From Streptomyces venezuelae (GTDB taxonomy: Bacteria > Actinomycetota > Actinomycetes > Streptomycetales > Streptomycetaceae), in assembly GCF_008642295.1 (NCBI RefSeq), contig NZ_CP029190.1, forward strand, positions 310,001-374,000: a stretch of 64,000 nucleotides of DNA, in the 5' to 3' direction. The notes under the pieces are model-generated. The model made no database searches, was not told the origin of the DNA, and saw nothing but the letters and a program-made list of their open reading frames with translations. Both the position numbers and the translations under genes were made by a program. Shown piece after piece: positions 41,573-50,028 of this stretch (position 1 is its first letter; each line of letters opens with the position of its first letter).

Positions 41573-43474
41573 TCAGCGCGTGACCGCGGGAGGGGCCGTG
41601 GTCTGACGGGTGGGGCGGGTCGGGCGGGCGCGCCGACGCGCGTAGAGGTGAAGCAGCGGATGCATCCGGTAGGGGCCGGGCGGACCGTCTTCCAGCAGTC
41701 CTGCCTCGACGAGCTGTTCGAGGACGCCCTCGGTGTCGGACGGGTCGAGGCCGGTCCCGGCGGCGTGCGCGCCCAGCCGGAGGAAGGCCTCGCGGAGCTC
41801 CGGCGGAAGGGAGTCGACGGCCTGCCCGAAGACCGCGGGCACGGACATCCGGGGGTCCTCGGCGAGCGCGAGCCGGCCGGCCGGGTCCTCGGCGAGCCAG
41901 TCCGCGCAGTGCGCCACGGACAGGCCGGGCCGAGTCAGCAGCCGGCCGGCGGCGATCCGCAGGGCCAGCGGCAAATAGCCGCACACCGCGGCCAGTTCAC
42001 CGGCCGCAGCGGCTTCCGCGGCGATCCGGTCGGCCCCGACCAGGCCGGCCAGCAGCTCGTAGGCCTCCTCGGGAGCGAGGAGATCCAGGCGGTGGACGGC
42101 GCCGCCGTGGGTGGCGACCACGGCCGCCAGTCCGCGCCGGCTGGTGACCACGACCGTGGCGTTCCCAGCCGTGGCGGCGGGCAGCAGGGGGAGGACCTGC
42201 CCGGCGCCGGCGGCATCGTCGAGGAGCACCAGCCGGCGCCCTCCGGCGGGTTCGGGCAGCAGCTTGCGGGCCTCTTCGACGGTGACCGGGGTTCCGTCCG
42301 GGCGGGCGAGGGGGACGGCGAAGACCCCGCCGGGGAAGGCCTCGCGGGCGTCGTACGCACAACGCAGCGCGAGGGCCGACTTGCCGATGCCGGGGGCGCC
42401 GGACACCACGATCAGCCGGGGCCCGTCGGGGGCGGTCAGCTGTGCGGCCATCGCGGCCCGGCCGGCGGCCCGCCCGGCGAATCCGGGGGGCGGCAGCACG
42501 GTTTCCGCGGACGCACCGGGAAGGGCCGGGCGGACGGGAGCGGGAGCGGCTTCAACGGCGGCAGCGGTGGCGACAGCAGCTGTGGCCGTGGCATCCATGG
42601 GAAGCGCGGGTGCGGCGGGCAGCGCCGGGTCCTCGGAGGTTCCGCCGGCCGCGGAGGCTATTCGGGCTGCCGGCAGTTCGGGTATCCGGGCCGGTACCGG
42701 CTGCGCCAGGACCTGGCGGGGTATCCGGACGCCGCCCAGCTCCTCGGCCCGCAGGATCGCCAGTTCCAGCCGCCGCAGGCCCGGGCCGGGGTCGATGCCG
42801 AGCTCCTCGCGGAGCCGGTCCCGTACGGTCCGGTACTCGGCGAGGGCTTCGGCCTGCCGGCCGGTGCGGTAGAGGGCCTCGATGAGCTGCTCGGTGAACC
42901 GCTCGCGGACCGGGTGCCGGCGGGCGATGTCATAGAGGTCGACCAGGACCTGGTGGCAGTTCCCGGCGGCCAGTTCGAGATCGCAGACCCGTTCCAGCAC
43001 GCGCAGCCGCTCCTGCTCGAGCGTGGGTACGGCGTCCCGCTGCAACAGCCGGGAGGCCACGTTCGCGAGGGGCTGGCCGTGCCAGAGGGACAGCGCCTCC
43101 CGCAGCCGGTACAGCTCCTCGCCGGGGCCGGTCGCGGCCGGGGCCCGGCCGGCGAGGGCACGGAAGGCGACCAGGTCGAGGCTGTCGGCATCGGCGTGCA
43201 GGCGGTAGCCGCCGGGGACGGCCTCGATGGTGGTGGCGGATATCCCGTACTTGGCGAAGATCCGGCGCAGTCGCAGGACACAGGTCTGGAGGGCGGCCCG
43301 CGCGGTGGCGGGCGGCTCCTCGTCCCACAGGGCGCGCAGGAGGTAACCGGTGGAGACCACCGCACCGGGGTGCAGCAGGAGGGCGGCGAGCAGGCTGGTC
43401 GGTTTCGATGGAGTGAGAACGACGGTTTCGGGGCCGTGCGCAATACTCAGAGGCCCCAGGAGCTGGAACCGCAT
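41573..43474 (-). CDS. SARP/AfsR-type regulator with NB-ARC ATPase domain
   Basis: A 633-residue pathway-specific activator. Residues 1-90 are an OmpR-like winged helix ('FQLLGPLSI', 'LRALWDEEPPATARAALQT'). Residues ~95-245 are the BTAD domain ending 'LAEYRTVRDRLREELGIDPGP'. After an Ala/Pro linker comes an NB-ARC ATPase with Walker A GAPGIGKSALAL and Walker B LVLLDDA. AfsR's TPR tail is missing, so it is a medium-length type. It likely activates the RiPP operon and precursor. It is the first gene of the minus-strand series, with a 348-bp regulatory gap before it. Confidence 0.93.
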   Translation of the reverse strand: MRFQLLGPLSIAHGPETVVLTPSKPTSLLAALLLHPGAVVSTGYLLRALWDEEPPATARAALQTCVLRLRRIFAKYGISATTIEAVPGGYRLHADADSLDLVAFRALAGRAPAATGPGEELYRLREALSLWHGQPLANVASRLLQRDAVPTLEQERLRVLERVCDLELAAGNCHQVLVDLYDIARRHPVRERFTEQLIEALYRTGRQAEALAEYRTVRDRLREELGIDPGPGLRRLELAILRAEELGGVRIPRQVLAQPVPARIPELPAARIASAAGGTSEDPALPAAPALPMDATATAAVATAAAVEAAPAPVRPALPGASAETVLPPPGFAGRAAGRAAMAAQLTAPDGPRLIVVSGAPGIGKSALALRCAYDAREAFPGGVFAVPLARPDGTPVTVEEARKLLPEPAGGRRLVLLDDAAGAGQVLPLLPAATAGNATVVVTSRRGLAAVVATHGGAVHRLDLLAPEEAYELLAGLVGADRIAAEAAAAGELAAVCGYLPLALRIAAGRLLTRPGLSVAHCADWLAEDPAGRLALAEDPRMSVPAVFGQAVDSLPPELREAFLRLGAHAAGTGLDPSDTEGVLEQLVEAGLLEDGPPGPYRMHPLLHLYARRRARPTRPTRQTTAPPAVTR

Positions 43475-43822
43475 GGTTGATCCCCCGGACGCGTGCGGGG
43501 GCTGCGGTCCGGACCGATAACCGGCCGGGATCCGCCCCCCGTTGGGCGGTATTGAAAGGAACCCTACATAACGGATCTTGCCGAAGCGAACCGTTCACTC
43601 ACCGGTTACTACCGGCGGTAGCTTTTATCCCCTCTCCGTAACCTGGGTGTTTCGTGGAGTTACTGAACACCCGTCAATACCGTTCATGCATAAACGAATT
43701 ACGCGGGGACATGCTGTCCCATGACCGGCTCGTAGGGAACACCATGGCCCGAATTCGCCCTCAGAGTCGACATCCGGCCAGTGGTATGGCCGAAAAGAAA
43801 AGCCCGGAGGCCGGCGTCCGCG
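43475..43822. other. Control region upstream of the SARP gene
   Basis: 348 bp without a supported gene, noticeably AT-richer than its surroundings. It holds the dyad at 43645-43672 and an 'ACCGGTTACT/ACCGGCGGTA' direct repeat near 43595-43615. A 33-codon frame at 43744-43845 (+) has a weak ribosome site and no RiPP-like features. It should hold the SARP promoter. Confidence 0.6.
43645..43672. promoter_or_regulatory. Dyad GGGTGTT-N14-AACACCC upstream of SARP
   Basis: Two perfect 7-bp inverted arms, 171-198 bp upstream of the SARP start in the AT-rich control region. The spacing of arm centres, 21 bp, puts both on one DNA face, as for a dimeric repressor. Regulator unknown. Confidence 0.45.
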
Positions 43823-44542
43823 TCATTCCTCGGCGCGGGCGGTGACCGGGGCGTCGGTGCGGTCGCCGAGGAACTCGTACCAGCAGTGCCGCAGCGACAG
43901 GTAGCGGGTGTCCGCCTCGACCAGGGCGAGGAAGGACTCGATGGTCGAGCCCAGGCGTTCGCCGAGACCTCGATCGGTCAGGGCGCCCTCGTCGGTGAAC
44001 GCCTGGTGGGCCATGGCCAGGCTGAACATGTCCGGGTAGACACGCGCCCCCAGGTGCTCCAGCGGGACACGGAGCGCCCACAGGCCCCGGTTGCCACCCA
44101 CCAGCGAGGGCGAGGCCGAGACCAGCAGGGCCTGCTTGTCCTTGAAGGGCTGGGGCCGGAGCCGGGACACCCAGTCGATCGCGTTCTTCAGTACTCCCGG
44201 CACCGAGGCGTTGTACTCGGGCGAGGCGATGACCAGTGCGTGCGCCGCATCCACCCGGGCGCTCAACGCCAGGGCACCGGGCGGCAGCCCCTGCTCGGCC
44301 TCGGCGTCCCCGTCGAACGGGGGCATGGCGAACTCGCCGAGGGTCGCCAGGTCCGCCTCGGCGCCGGATTGCGCCACCATCTCGGCGACCAGGGCCGCCA
44401 GGCGCTGGTTGACCGAGCCGCTGCGCGAGGAACCTGACAGCACCATCACCCGCAATGAGGAACGGCCGTCGAGCGGTTTCCCGTCCCAGGGCGGGGCGGC
44501 GGGATCCACCGGGAACGGGCTCTGGGCGGACGGGCTGGTCAC
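43823..44542 (-). CDS. NAD(P)H-dependent FMN reductase
   Basis: A 239-residue flavodoxin-fold reductase. 'LSGSSRSGSVNQRLA' near residue 35 is the FMN phosphate loop, and 'ASPEYNASVPGVLKNAIDWV' the second flavin motif. It has an extra ~25-residue N-terminus and a ~20-residue acidic C-terminus. Start is GTG at 44542; the next gene upstream is on the same strand with a 65-bp gap. It may supply reduced flavin, but a link to the peptide cluster is not shown. Confidence 0.9.
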   Translation of the reverse strand: MTSPSAQSPFPVDPAAPPWDGKPLDGRSSLRVMVLSGSSRSGSVNQRLAALVAEMVAQSGAEADLATLGEFAMPPFDGDAEAEQGLPPGALALSARVDAAHALVIASPEYNASVPGVLKNAIDWVSRLRPQPFKDKQALLVSASPSLVGGNRGLWALRVPLEHLGARVYPDMFSLAMAHQAFTDEGALTDRGLGERLGSTIESFLALVEADTRYLSLRHCWYEFLGDRTDAPVTARAEE

Positions 44543-44607
44543 TGCGGTCTCCTTCGGACGGATGCCGGACGGGTGGCTCAGGAGGGATGTGGCTCAGGGC
44601 GGGTGGC

Positions 44608-45084
44608 TCAGGACTGGTGGCCGGCCCAGGGCGGTACGGCCATGGGGCGGCCGGTCTCCAGGTACGTCTTGAGGTTCGACAGGACCATCGACCAGCCCTC
44701 CGCGGCCTTGCGGCTCTCCTCCTCGTCGCGGAGGTGCTCGTGGGTGACGGTGAGCCGTACGCCGCCGGAGTGCGGTGTGATCTCCAGGGTGACCTGCGAG
44801 GTGGTTTCCGGGCGCTCGTCACCGGGATCGGACCAGGTGGACACCAGGCGGCGCGGGGGCGTGGCCGCCACGACCGTGCCCACCACGTCCGCGATGCCCG
44901 AGCCGTCCGTACGGCGGTGCTCCCAGGGCGAACCCGGCTGCCAGTCCGACACGTTGGCGTGGCCCCAGTAGGCGGCGGTCGCCTCCTCGTCGGTCAGCGC
45001 CCGCCACACCGCCTCCGGCGTGGACTGGATGTACGTGGTGTAAGCGCACGCGGGTGCGGCCGACGGTGCGGACGGTGCGGTCAC
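44608..45084 (-). CDS. SRPBCC (AHSA1-like) domain protein
   Basis: A 158-residue START-fold protein. 'YTTYIQSTPEAVWRALTDEEATAAYW' (split) opens the helix-grip fold and 'VRLTVTHEHLRDEEESRKAAEGWSMVL' (split) is the long C-terminal helix region of AHSA1 proteins, which bind hydrophobic ligands or Hsp90-like partners. GTG at 45084 is preferred: GGAG lies 5 bp upstream, whereas the longer frame is Arg/Ser noise. Part of a same-strand run with 43823-46010. Confidence 0.87.
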   Translation of the reverse strand: MTAPSAPSAAPACAYTTYIQSTPEAVWRALTDEEATAAYWGHANVSDWQPGSPWEHRRTDGSGIADVVGTVVAATPPRRLVSTWSDPGDERPETTSQVTLEITPHSGGVRLTVTHEHLRDEEESRKAAEGWSMVLSNLKTYLETGRPMAVPPWAGHQS

Positions 45085-45112
45085 GGGTGCTCCGGTGCTC
45101 TGTCGCGGGCGG

Positions 45113-45598
45113 TCATTCGGGGCTGCGGCCCTCCCCCACCATGAAGCGCCAGACCAGCGCATGGGCCAGGACCACCAGGAGGATCAGCAGCAGGGCCTCC
45201 GCCTGGATCGGGCGGAGCCCGATGGCCCCCGCGAGCTCGGGTGCCGCGCCGACCACCGCCACCAGGGCGTACACCAGGGCCGCCCCGGCCTGCGGGCCGC
45301 GCAGCGAGCGGTGGACCCGGTCGCCGTCCACGCTGAGCAGGCTCAGCGTCGACAGACAGCCGATCACGGCCACCACCAGGAAGCTCGCCCGCCACACCTG
45401 TGGCTGTTCCGTACCGCCGACCTGCGCGAACAGACCCATCAGCGCGGGCAGCAGGAAGGAGAGGTAGATTCCGCCGACCACCCGGCGCAGTCCCCGTCGC
45501 CGCATCCACTCCGGGTGGCTCTGGACCACGTTCCACCACAGGCCGACGAGAGTGAAGCAGGTCGCCGAGAACAGGGCATAGAAGGTGTTGACGTCCAT
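45113..45598 (-). CDS. Small four- to five-helix membrane protein
   Basis: A 161-residue inner-membrane protein with four or five hydrophobic segments; residues 1-20 form the first. 'QSHPEWMRRRGLRRVVGG' is a basic cytoplasmic loop. I recognise no family. It lies 28 bp upstream of the AHSA1-like gene and 4 bp from the YCII-like gene, so these probably form one operon. Confidence 0.75.
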   Translation of the reverse strand: MDVNTFYALFSATCFTLVGLWWNVVQSHPEWMRRRGLRRVVGGIYLSFLLPALMGLFAQVGGTEQPQVWRASFLVVAVIGCLSTLSLLSVDGDRVHRSLRGPQAGAALVYALVAVVGAAPELAGAIGLRPIQAEALLLILLVVLAHALVWRFMVGEGRSPE

Positions 45599-45602
45599 CC
45601 GG

Positions 45603-46010
45603 CTATTCCGGGCCCTCCCCGACGGGACGGATCACCACAGGGTATGCGGTGGAGCCTGCCGGGACAGGGCACTGGGTGATGCGGGCGGCGATCTCCGTGA
45701 CCCGCTCCAGGCTCGCGCATTCGAGGAGCCAGTAGCCGGCGATCTGCGGGTCGGAGTCGGCGTACGGCCGGTCGGTGACGACCGGCTCGTTGCCGGGCAG
45801 GGCGCTGACGAAACGGGCCTTGGCCGGCTCGGCGAAGCCCTGGGCGTCGATGAATTCACCCGAGGTGATCAGTTCGTTGTTGATCTCCGTCATGAAGCCG
45901 AACATGGCCTGGAGCTCGTCCGGGCTCCAGGCCGGGCTGCCGGGCGAGGGTCTGCCGGACATGGCGTCGTAGTCGGCCTGGCTGCCCTGGACCGTCACGA
46001 AGAACTTCAT
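45603..46010 (-). CDS. YCII-related (DGPF-type) protein
   Basis: A 135-residue protein with the ferredoxin-like YCII fold: 'MKFFVTVQGSQADYDAM', 'MFGFMTEINNELITSGEF', 'VTDRPYADSDPQIAGYWLLE' and 'ERVTEIAARI'. Such proteins are of uncertain biochemical role, often next to ECF sigma factors; none adjoins this one. ATG 46010 gives the standard start. Its stop is 4 bp before the membrane-protein start. Confidence 0.87.
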   Translation of the reverse strand: MKFFVTVQGSQADYDAMSGRPSPGSPAWSPDELQAMFGFMTEINNELITSGEFIDAQGFAEPAKARFVSALPGNEPVVTDRPYADSDPQIAGYWLLECASLERVTEIAARITQCPVPAGSTAYPVVIRPVGEGPE

Positions 46011-46157
46011 TGCTCCAGGCAAGGCCTGTGGGGCCGGTCGGATGTGGAGCATCGCGGGAGCGGGGTCCGCGAACCACCCGGTTGGCCCCTGGACCGGCCG
46101 GGGCCGACCGGGGCCGACCGGTCTCTTGGCTGCGCTGCGAGTGACGGCGGGGGCTCC

Positions 46158-46189
46158 GGGGTTGCCGGGGTCAGGGGTTGCCGGGGTCA
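46158..46189. repeat. Two tandem 16-bp repeats
   Basis: GGGGTTGCCGGGGTCA twice in a row. The TGA stop of the following minus-strand gene (46187-46456) lies in the second copy. Confidence 0.8.
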
Positions 46190-46456
46190 GGGGCTGTCTC
46201 CGTGCCAGTCGAAGCGGGACGGGTTTCCGGGGCGGGGCTTGTACTGGGCACGGCCACCGGGGCCGTACCGGCCGATCTCCGTCATCAACAGGGCACCCTC
46301 GGCTCGCTCGCCGACGGTCCAGCCGGTGACGTCCAGGAGCAGGCCGTCGAGCGGGCCACCGACCAGTTCGGCGTAGTCGTGCCCGGGACGCGGTCCCGGG
46401 TCGGGGTCGTCGTGGTCGGCGCCGTAAACACGGCCGCGCATGATCTGCTCGTCCAT
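46187..46456 (-). CDS. Small hypothetical protein
   Basis: An 89-residue soluble protein rich in Asp, Gly and Pro at its start ('DHDDPDPGPRPGHDYAELVGG', split) with a short hydrophobic strand 'GLLLDVTGW'. Codon use and conservation-like features (DGLLLDVTGW, YGPGGRAQYK) look genuine. No family is recognised. Confidence 0.6.
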   Translation of the reverse strand: MDEQIMRGRVYGADHDDPDPGPRPGHDYAELVGGPLDGLLLDVTGWTVGERAEGALLMTEIGRYGPGGRAQYKPRPGNPSRFDWHGDSP

Positions 46457-46574
46457 ACCGCCACCATGCCAGCCGCCACTGACAGTCCGGTGCGTTCCGA
46501 TACCGGTCCGGTCACATCCGGCGGGCAGACCGTTGCCCCGGCCGCCGTGCCGAGTTGGGCAGGATGTGAACGAT

Positions 46575-46895
46575 GTGAGCTACGCCGTGCTCGACGGCGC
46601 GTACTGGGCCGGGCCGCACGACGAGGACTGCCCGCGCTGCGCCCGGGTGCGCAGCGCGGGTACGTCTACGCGTACAGATGCCGGCGCCGGGGACCTGGAC
46701 GACGGGGACGCTCCCCCGGACACCGGCCGGCCGACGACGGCAGTGACGGCAACGGCGACGGGGACGGCGGCCCGCTGGGTGGACTCGCTCCAGGACGCCC
46801 TGGTGGACACCGACCACCCGCGGCTGCGCACCGCGCTGCTCATCGGTTCGGTCACCACCGTCCTCGCCGGAGCGGCTGCTACCAGATGGAGTTGA
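46575..46895 (+). CDS. Small hypothetical protein with C-terminal hydrophobic helix
   Basis: About 106 residues beginning 'SYAVLDGAYWAGPHDEDCPRC' (split). A CPRC pair near residue 20 could bind metal; the tail 'ALLIGSVTTVLAGAAA' is hydrophobic and may anchor it. The GTG at 46575 has AGGA 10 bp upstream; GTG 46566 is an alternative. Its end overlaps the convergent nuclease gene by 17 bp. Reality is moderately supported. Confidence 0.5.
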   Translation: MSYAVLDGAYWAGPHDEDCPRCARVRSAGTSTRTDAGAGDLDDGDAPPDTGRPTTAVTATATGTAARWVDSLQDALVDTDHPRLRTALLIGSVTTVLAGAAATRWS

Positions 46896-47712
46896 CCCAC
46901 TCCGGGTGGTCGATGAACGGGTTGCGGTTGTGCTGGTAGGTGTCGTAGATGACCTGGTTGCGGCGCTGTTCGAAGGCGTCCGGCGGGTCCTGCTGGTGCC
47001 ACTGCTTCAGCACGCTGATCCGCCCCTGGAGGGGCAGTGAACCGTTGTTGACCTTGTCGTTCATCTCCAGGTTGGCGAAACCGTCGCCGCCTTCGTAGCG
47101 GACCGCCATGTACAGCAGCATGCGCGCCACATCGCCCTTGACCGCATTGCGCGGCTCGAAGGAGTCGGCGTCGGTCCTGCTCCCCGGGGCCTCGGACACC
47201 GGGCTGCCGCCGAGGTCGAAGTCCTTGTTGCCGCGGGTGCTGTTGACCGTGACGTCCTCGGGGCGCAGGTGGTGGAGGTCGGTGCCGGGGCCGGTGGCTG
47301 TGCCGAAGTTCCCGTGGCTCTTGGCCCAGACGTGCTCCCGGTTCCAGTCGTTGACGCCACCGCCGTTGCCGGACTTGGACTGGGAGCGGCCCGAGTAGAG
47401 CAGGATCACGTTGTTGCGGTTGGCGGGGTCCTCGTCGGTGACCTTCAGCGCGGTCCAGACCTGGTCGTAGCCGATCTTCGACTGGTTCTTGATGATGCCG
47501 TGCAGCGCGCTCTTGAGCGCGGCGCCGGTCTTGCCCTCGGCTGCGGCGTAGTACGAGTCGATGCCGGCGGAGGCAGCGGCGTACGGGGCCGGGGCGGGGG
47601 CGGCTTCGGGCGTCGGGGCGGTGGCCGAGGCGGCGGCTGGGACGAGGAGCAGCAGCGCGGCCGTCACCGCGAGCCCGGCAGCCCAGGGAGCCGGGCGTGA
47701 GAATCTCTTCAC
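46879..47712 (-). CDS. Secreted endonuclease-I-family nuclease
   Basis: A 277-residue exported DNase. Residues 1-30 are a signal peptide. The catalytic His-Cys-type beta-beta-alpha-metal motif appears as 'DWNREHVWAKSHGNFG' near residue 130, followed by 'DLHHLRPEDVTVNSTRGNKDFD' (split), the pattern of E. coli EndA and BsnI. The C-terminal 'HPEWVNSIW' is conserved in bacterial members. GTG at 47712 is the start of the signal peptide. Probably used for nucleotide scavenging or developmental DNA breakdown. Confidence 0.9.
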   Translation of the reverse strand: MKRFSRPAPWAAGLAVTAALLLLVPAAASATAPTPEAAPAPAPYAAASAGIDSYYAAAEGKTGAALKSALHGIIKNQSKIGYDQVWTALKVTDEDPANRNNVILLYSGRSQSKSGNGGGVNDWNREHVWAKSHGNFGTATGPGTDLHHLRPEDVTVNSTRGNKDFDLGGSPVSEAPGSRTDADSFEPRNAVKGDVARMLLYMAVRYEGGDGFANLEMNDKVNNGSLPLQGRISVLKQWHQQDPPDAFEQRRNQVIYDTYQHNRNPFIDHPEWVNSIW

Positions 47713-47873
47713 GTGGGGGGTCCTCTCCACACGCACCGCTCCCGCCAGTGGAGTTGGCGGGGTGTCAGGTGGCAGAGCGAGGCTCACATTGTCATGTGCC
47801 GTACAGATGAAGACCACATGTCGGGCACGCAGATCTTCACCCCCGCACCCACCCCGCCCTCAACTCTCGATAC

Positions 47874-47890
47874 TTGACCGGTCGTTCCAA
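47874..47890. promoter_or_regulatory. TetR operator before the regulator gene
   Basis: TTGACCGGTCGTTCCAA, whose reverse complement matches 48539-48555 at 14 of 17 positions. It lies 21-37 bp upstream of the TetR-type gene, so autoregulation is likely. Confidence 0.75.
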
Positions 47891-47910
47891 ATTGATCTAG
47901 AGTTCCGGGC

Positions 47911-48495
47911 ATGGCGAGGACCAAGGAATTCGATCCGGATGCGGCACTGCGGGCAGCGCTCGAGCTGTTCTGGCGGCGCGGATACGAGGCGACGTCGATG
48001 GCGGACCTCGTGGAGCATCTCGGGATCGGCCGGGCCAGTCTCTACGCGACCTTCGGGAACAAGCACGAGCTGTTCCTGAAGGCCCTGGACCGGTACGCGG
48101 AAGAACGCGGCCCACTGCTGCTGGAAGAACTGTCCGGGCCCGGCCCGGCACTGCCGGCCGTACGGGCGGTGGTGCGCAGGTTCGCCGCCGAGGCCGGCGC
48201 CGACGAAACCCGGCTGACCGGCTGCCTGGTCACCAACACCGCCGCCGAACTGGCTCCGCACGACAGCACCGCCGCCCGGCGGGTCGAGCTGAGCTGGGAG
48301 CACGTCGAGACCCTGCTGCACTCGGCGCTGGTGCGCGCACGGGCGCAGGGCGAACTGCCCGAGGGCCGCGATCCGCAGGCCCTGGCCCGGATGCTGCTGG
48401 TGCTGATGCAGGGCATCCGGGTGGTCGGCAAGGCCTCCGCAGACCCGGCGCGGGTCCGGGACGCGGCCGAGCAGGCGCTGTCGTTGCTGGACTGA
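47911..48495 (+). CDS. TetR-family transcriptional repressor
   Basis: A 194-residue regulator. The helix-turn-helix is 'TSMADLVEHLGIGRASLYATF' (split), residues ~29-50, followed by the helical ligand domain ('CLVTNTAAEL', 'LVLMQGIRVVGKA') typical of the AcrR/ComR branch. It precedes an MFS exporter on the same strand; matching operators lie before both genes, so it should repress itself and the exporter until a drug or metabolite binds. Confidence 0.92.
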   Translation: MARTKEFDPDAALRAALELFWRRGYEATSMADLVEHLGIGRASLYATFGNKHELFLKALDRYAEERGPLLLEELSGPGPALPAVRAVVRRFAAEAGADETRLTGCLVTNTAAELAPHDSTAARRVELSWEHVETLLHSALVRARAQGELPEGRDPQALARMLLVLMQGIRVVGKASADPARVRDAAEQALSLLD

Positions 48496-48538
48496 CCGTC
48501 GCGTCACACCGGGGGGCGTTCTGCTGCACGCCTCGATA

Positions 48539-48555
48539 TTGGAACGATCGGTCTT
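48539..48555. promoter_or_regulatory. TetR operator before the MFS gene
   Basis: TTGGAACGATCGGTCTT, an inverted near-copy of the site at 47874-47890, 14-30 bp upstream of the MFS start. Confidence 0.75.
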
Positions 48556-48568
48556 GAAAGAGGGGGAC

Positions 48569-49975
48569 ATGAACCGGGGACATACGACAGCCACGGCGGT
48601 TGCGACCGCACGGCAGGGCACCGGCCAGCCGACAGAACTGGCGTCCGGGTCCGGGTCCGGGTCCGGAATCGCGTTCGCGCTGCTGGGCTCCGTACAGGTC
48701 GTGCTGATCTTCACCCTCGCCGCTGTCGCCGTTCCGCTGCCCCGCATCGGCACAGAACTCGGCGTCAGCCGGGCCGGGCTGATCCTGCTCACCTCCGCCT
48801 ACGGCCTCACCTTCGCGGGACTCCTGCTGTTCGGCGGACGGCTCGCCGACCGGTACGGCGGGCGGCCGGTGCTCGCCGCCGGGCTGGCCGTCTTCGGCAT
48901 CGCCTCGGTGCTCGCGGCGCTGGCCCCCGGTTTCGAAGCACTGCTCGCCGCACGGCTGCTCCAGGGGGCCGGGGCGGCGGCCGTCGCCCCGGCCGGGATG
49001 GCCGTGCTGCGCGTCCTGTTCCCGGAGCCGGAGGCGTACGGCCGGGCCATGGCCACCTGGGGCGGGCTCTCCGTCCTCGGTGCCACCGCGGGCAATCTGG
49101 GGTCCGGCGTCATCTCGGCCGTACTGTCCTGGCGTTGGGCGTTCGCGGTGCCCGTGCTGGTGGCCGCGGTGGCCCTCGCCCTGGTCCGCCGGCTGCTGCC
49201 GGCCACTCCCCCGGTGCCCGGTCGCTCCCTCGACCTGCCGGGGGCGGTACTGGCCACCGCCGGGATCACCCTGGCCGGCGCCGGGCTGGTCCTCACCGAG
49301 GCCCACTCCTGGGGTTCGGCTCCGGTACTCGTACCGCTGGTGGCGGGTCTGGCCCTGCTGGCCGCGTTCCCGGCGGCCGAGCGCCGCCGGGCCGATCCGC
49401 TGCTGCCGCCGGGGTTCCTCGCGGACCGCTGGCGCCGGCTGGGGCTCGCCGCCATCGCCCTCTCCGCAGCGGGCACCGCGACCGTCTTCATCCTGCTGTC
49501 CCTCGCGCTCCAACAGCAGCGCGGGTACTCGGCCCTGCTCACCTCGGCCGCCTTCGTGCCGTTCGCGACCGCGCTGATCGGCGCCGGGCGCGCCGCACCG
49601 CCGCTGATCGGCCGGTACGGCCCCGAGCGGGTCACCGGAGCCGGGTTCGGCTGCGGGGCGATCGGGCTCGCCCTGCTCGCCGCCACCGGTTCCGAGCCGG
49701 ACCTGGCGTATGCGTACGCCCTGCTGCCGGGGCTCCTGCTGCTGCCCGCCGGCGTCGCCCTCTCCTTCGCGGGGGCGGCGGTGCTGGCCACATCGGGGGT
49801 GCCGGGCCGGCAGGCGGGGCTGGCCGGCGGGGTGCTCAACACCGCCATGGAGGCGGGCGCGACGGTGCTCTTCGCCGTCCTGCTCACGCTCGGCGGCGAC
49901 GCGGCGTCGCTGGCCGCGGCGTCCACGGCCTTCGCCGTGCTGGCCGCGGTCACCCTGGCCCCCCGCACCACCTGA
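48569..49975 (+). CDS. MFS drug-efflux transporter
   Basis: A 468-residue DHA2-like transporter with about 14 predicted helices after a ~30-residue Ser/Gly-rich cytoplasmic start. 'GGRLADRYGGRPVL' is the loop 2-3 motif A and 'LLQGAGAAAVAPAGMAVL' the motif of helix 4-5. ATG 48569 has AGGGGGAC just upstream. It is the likely target of the adjacent TetR-family repressor. Confidence 0.93.
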   Translation: MNRGHTTATAVATARQGTGQPTELASGSGSGSGIAFALLGSVQVVLIFTLAAVAVPLPRIGTELGVSRAGLILLTSAYGLTFAGLLLFGGRLADRYGGRPVLAAGLAVFGIASVLAALAPGFEALLAARLLQGAGAAAVAPAGMAVLRVLFPEPEAYGRAMATWGGLSVLGATAGNLGSGVISAVLSWRWAFAVPVLVAAVALALVRRLLPATPPVPGRSLDLPGAVLATAGITLAGAGLVLTEAHSWGSAPVLVPLVAGLALLAAFPAAERRRADPLLPPGFLADRWRRLGLAAIALSAAGTATVFILLSLALQQQRGYSALLTSAAFVPFATALIGAGRAAPPLIGRYGPERVTGAGFGCGAIGLALLAATGSEPDLAYAYALLPGLLLLPAGVALSFAGAAVLATSGVPGRQAGLAGGVLNTAMEAGATVLFAVLLTLGGDAASLAAASTAFAVLAAVTLAPRTT

Positions 49976-50028
49976 CCTCACCCGCCCATCCCATCCGTTC
50001 ATCCATCCCACGTTCAAGGAGTCATCCC

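Noticed and set aside
43744..43845. 33-codon frame as a second precursor peptide
   Set aside because: Basic, Arg/Pro-rich, no Cys/Ser/Thr core and no RiPP leader motif.
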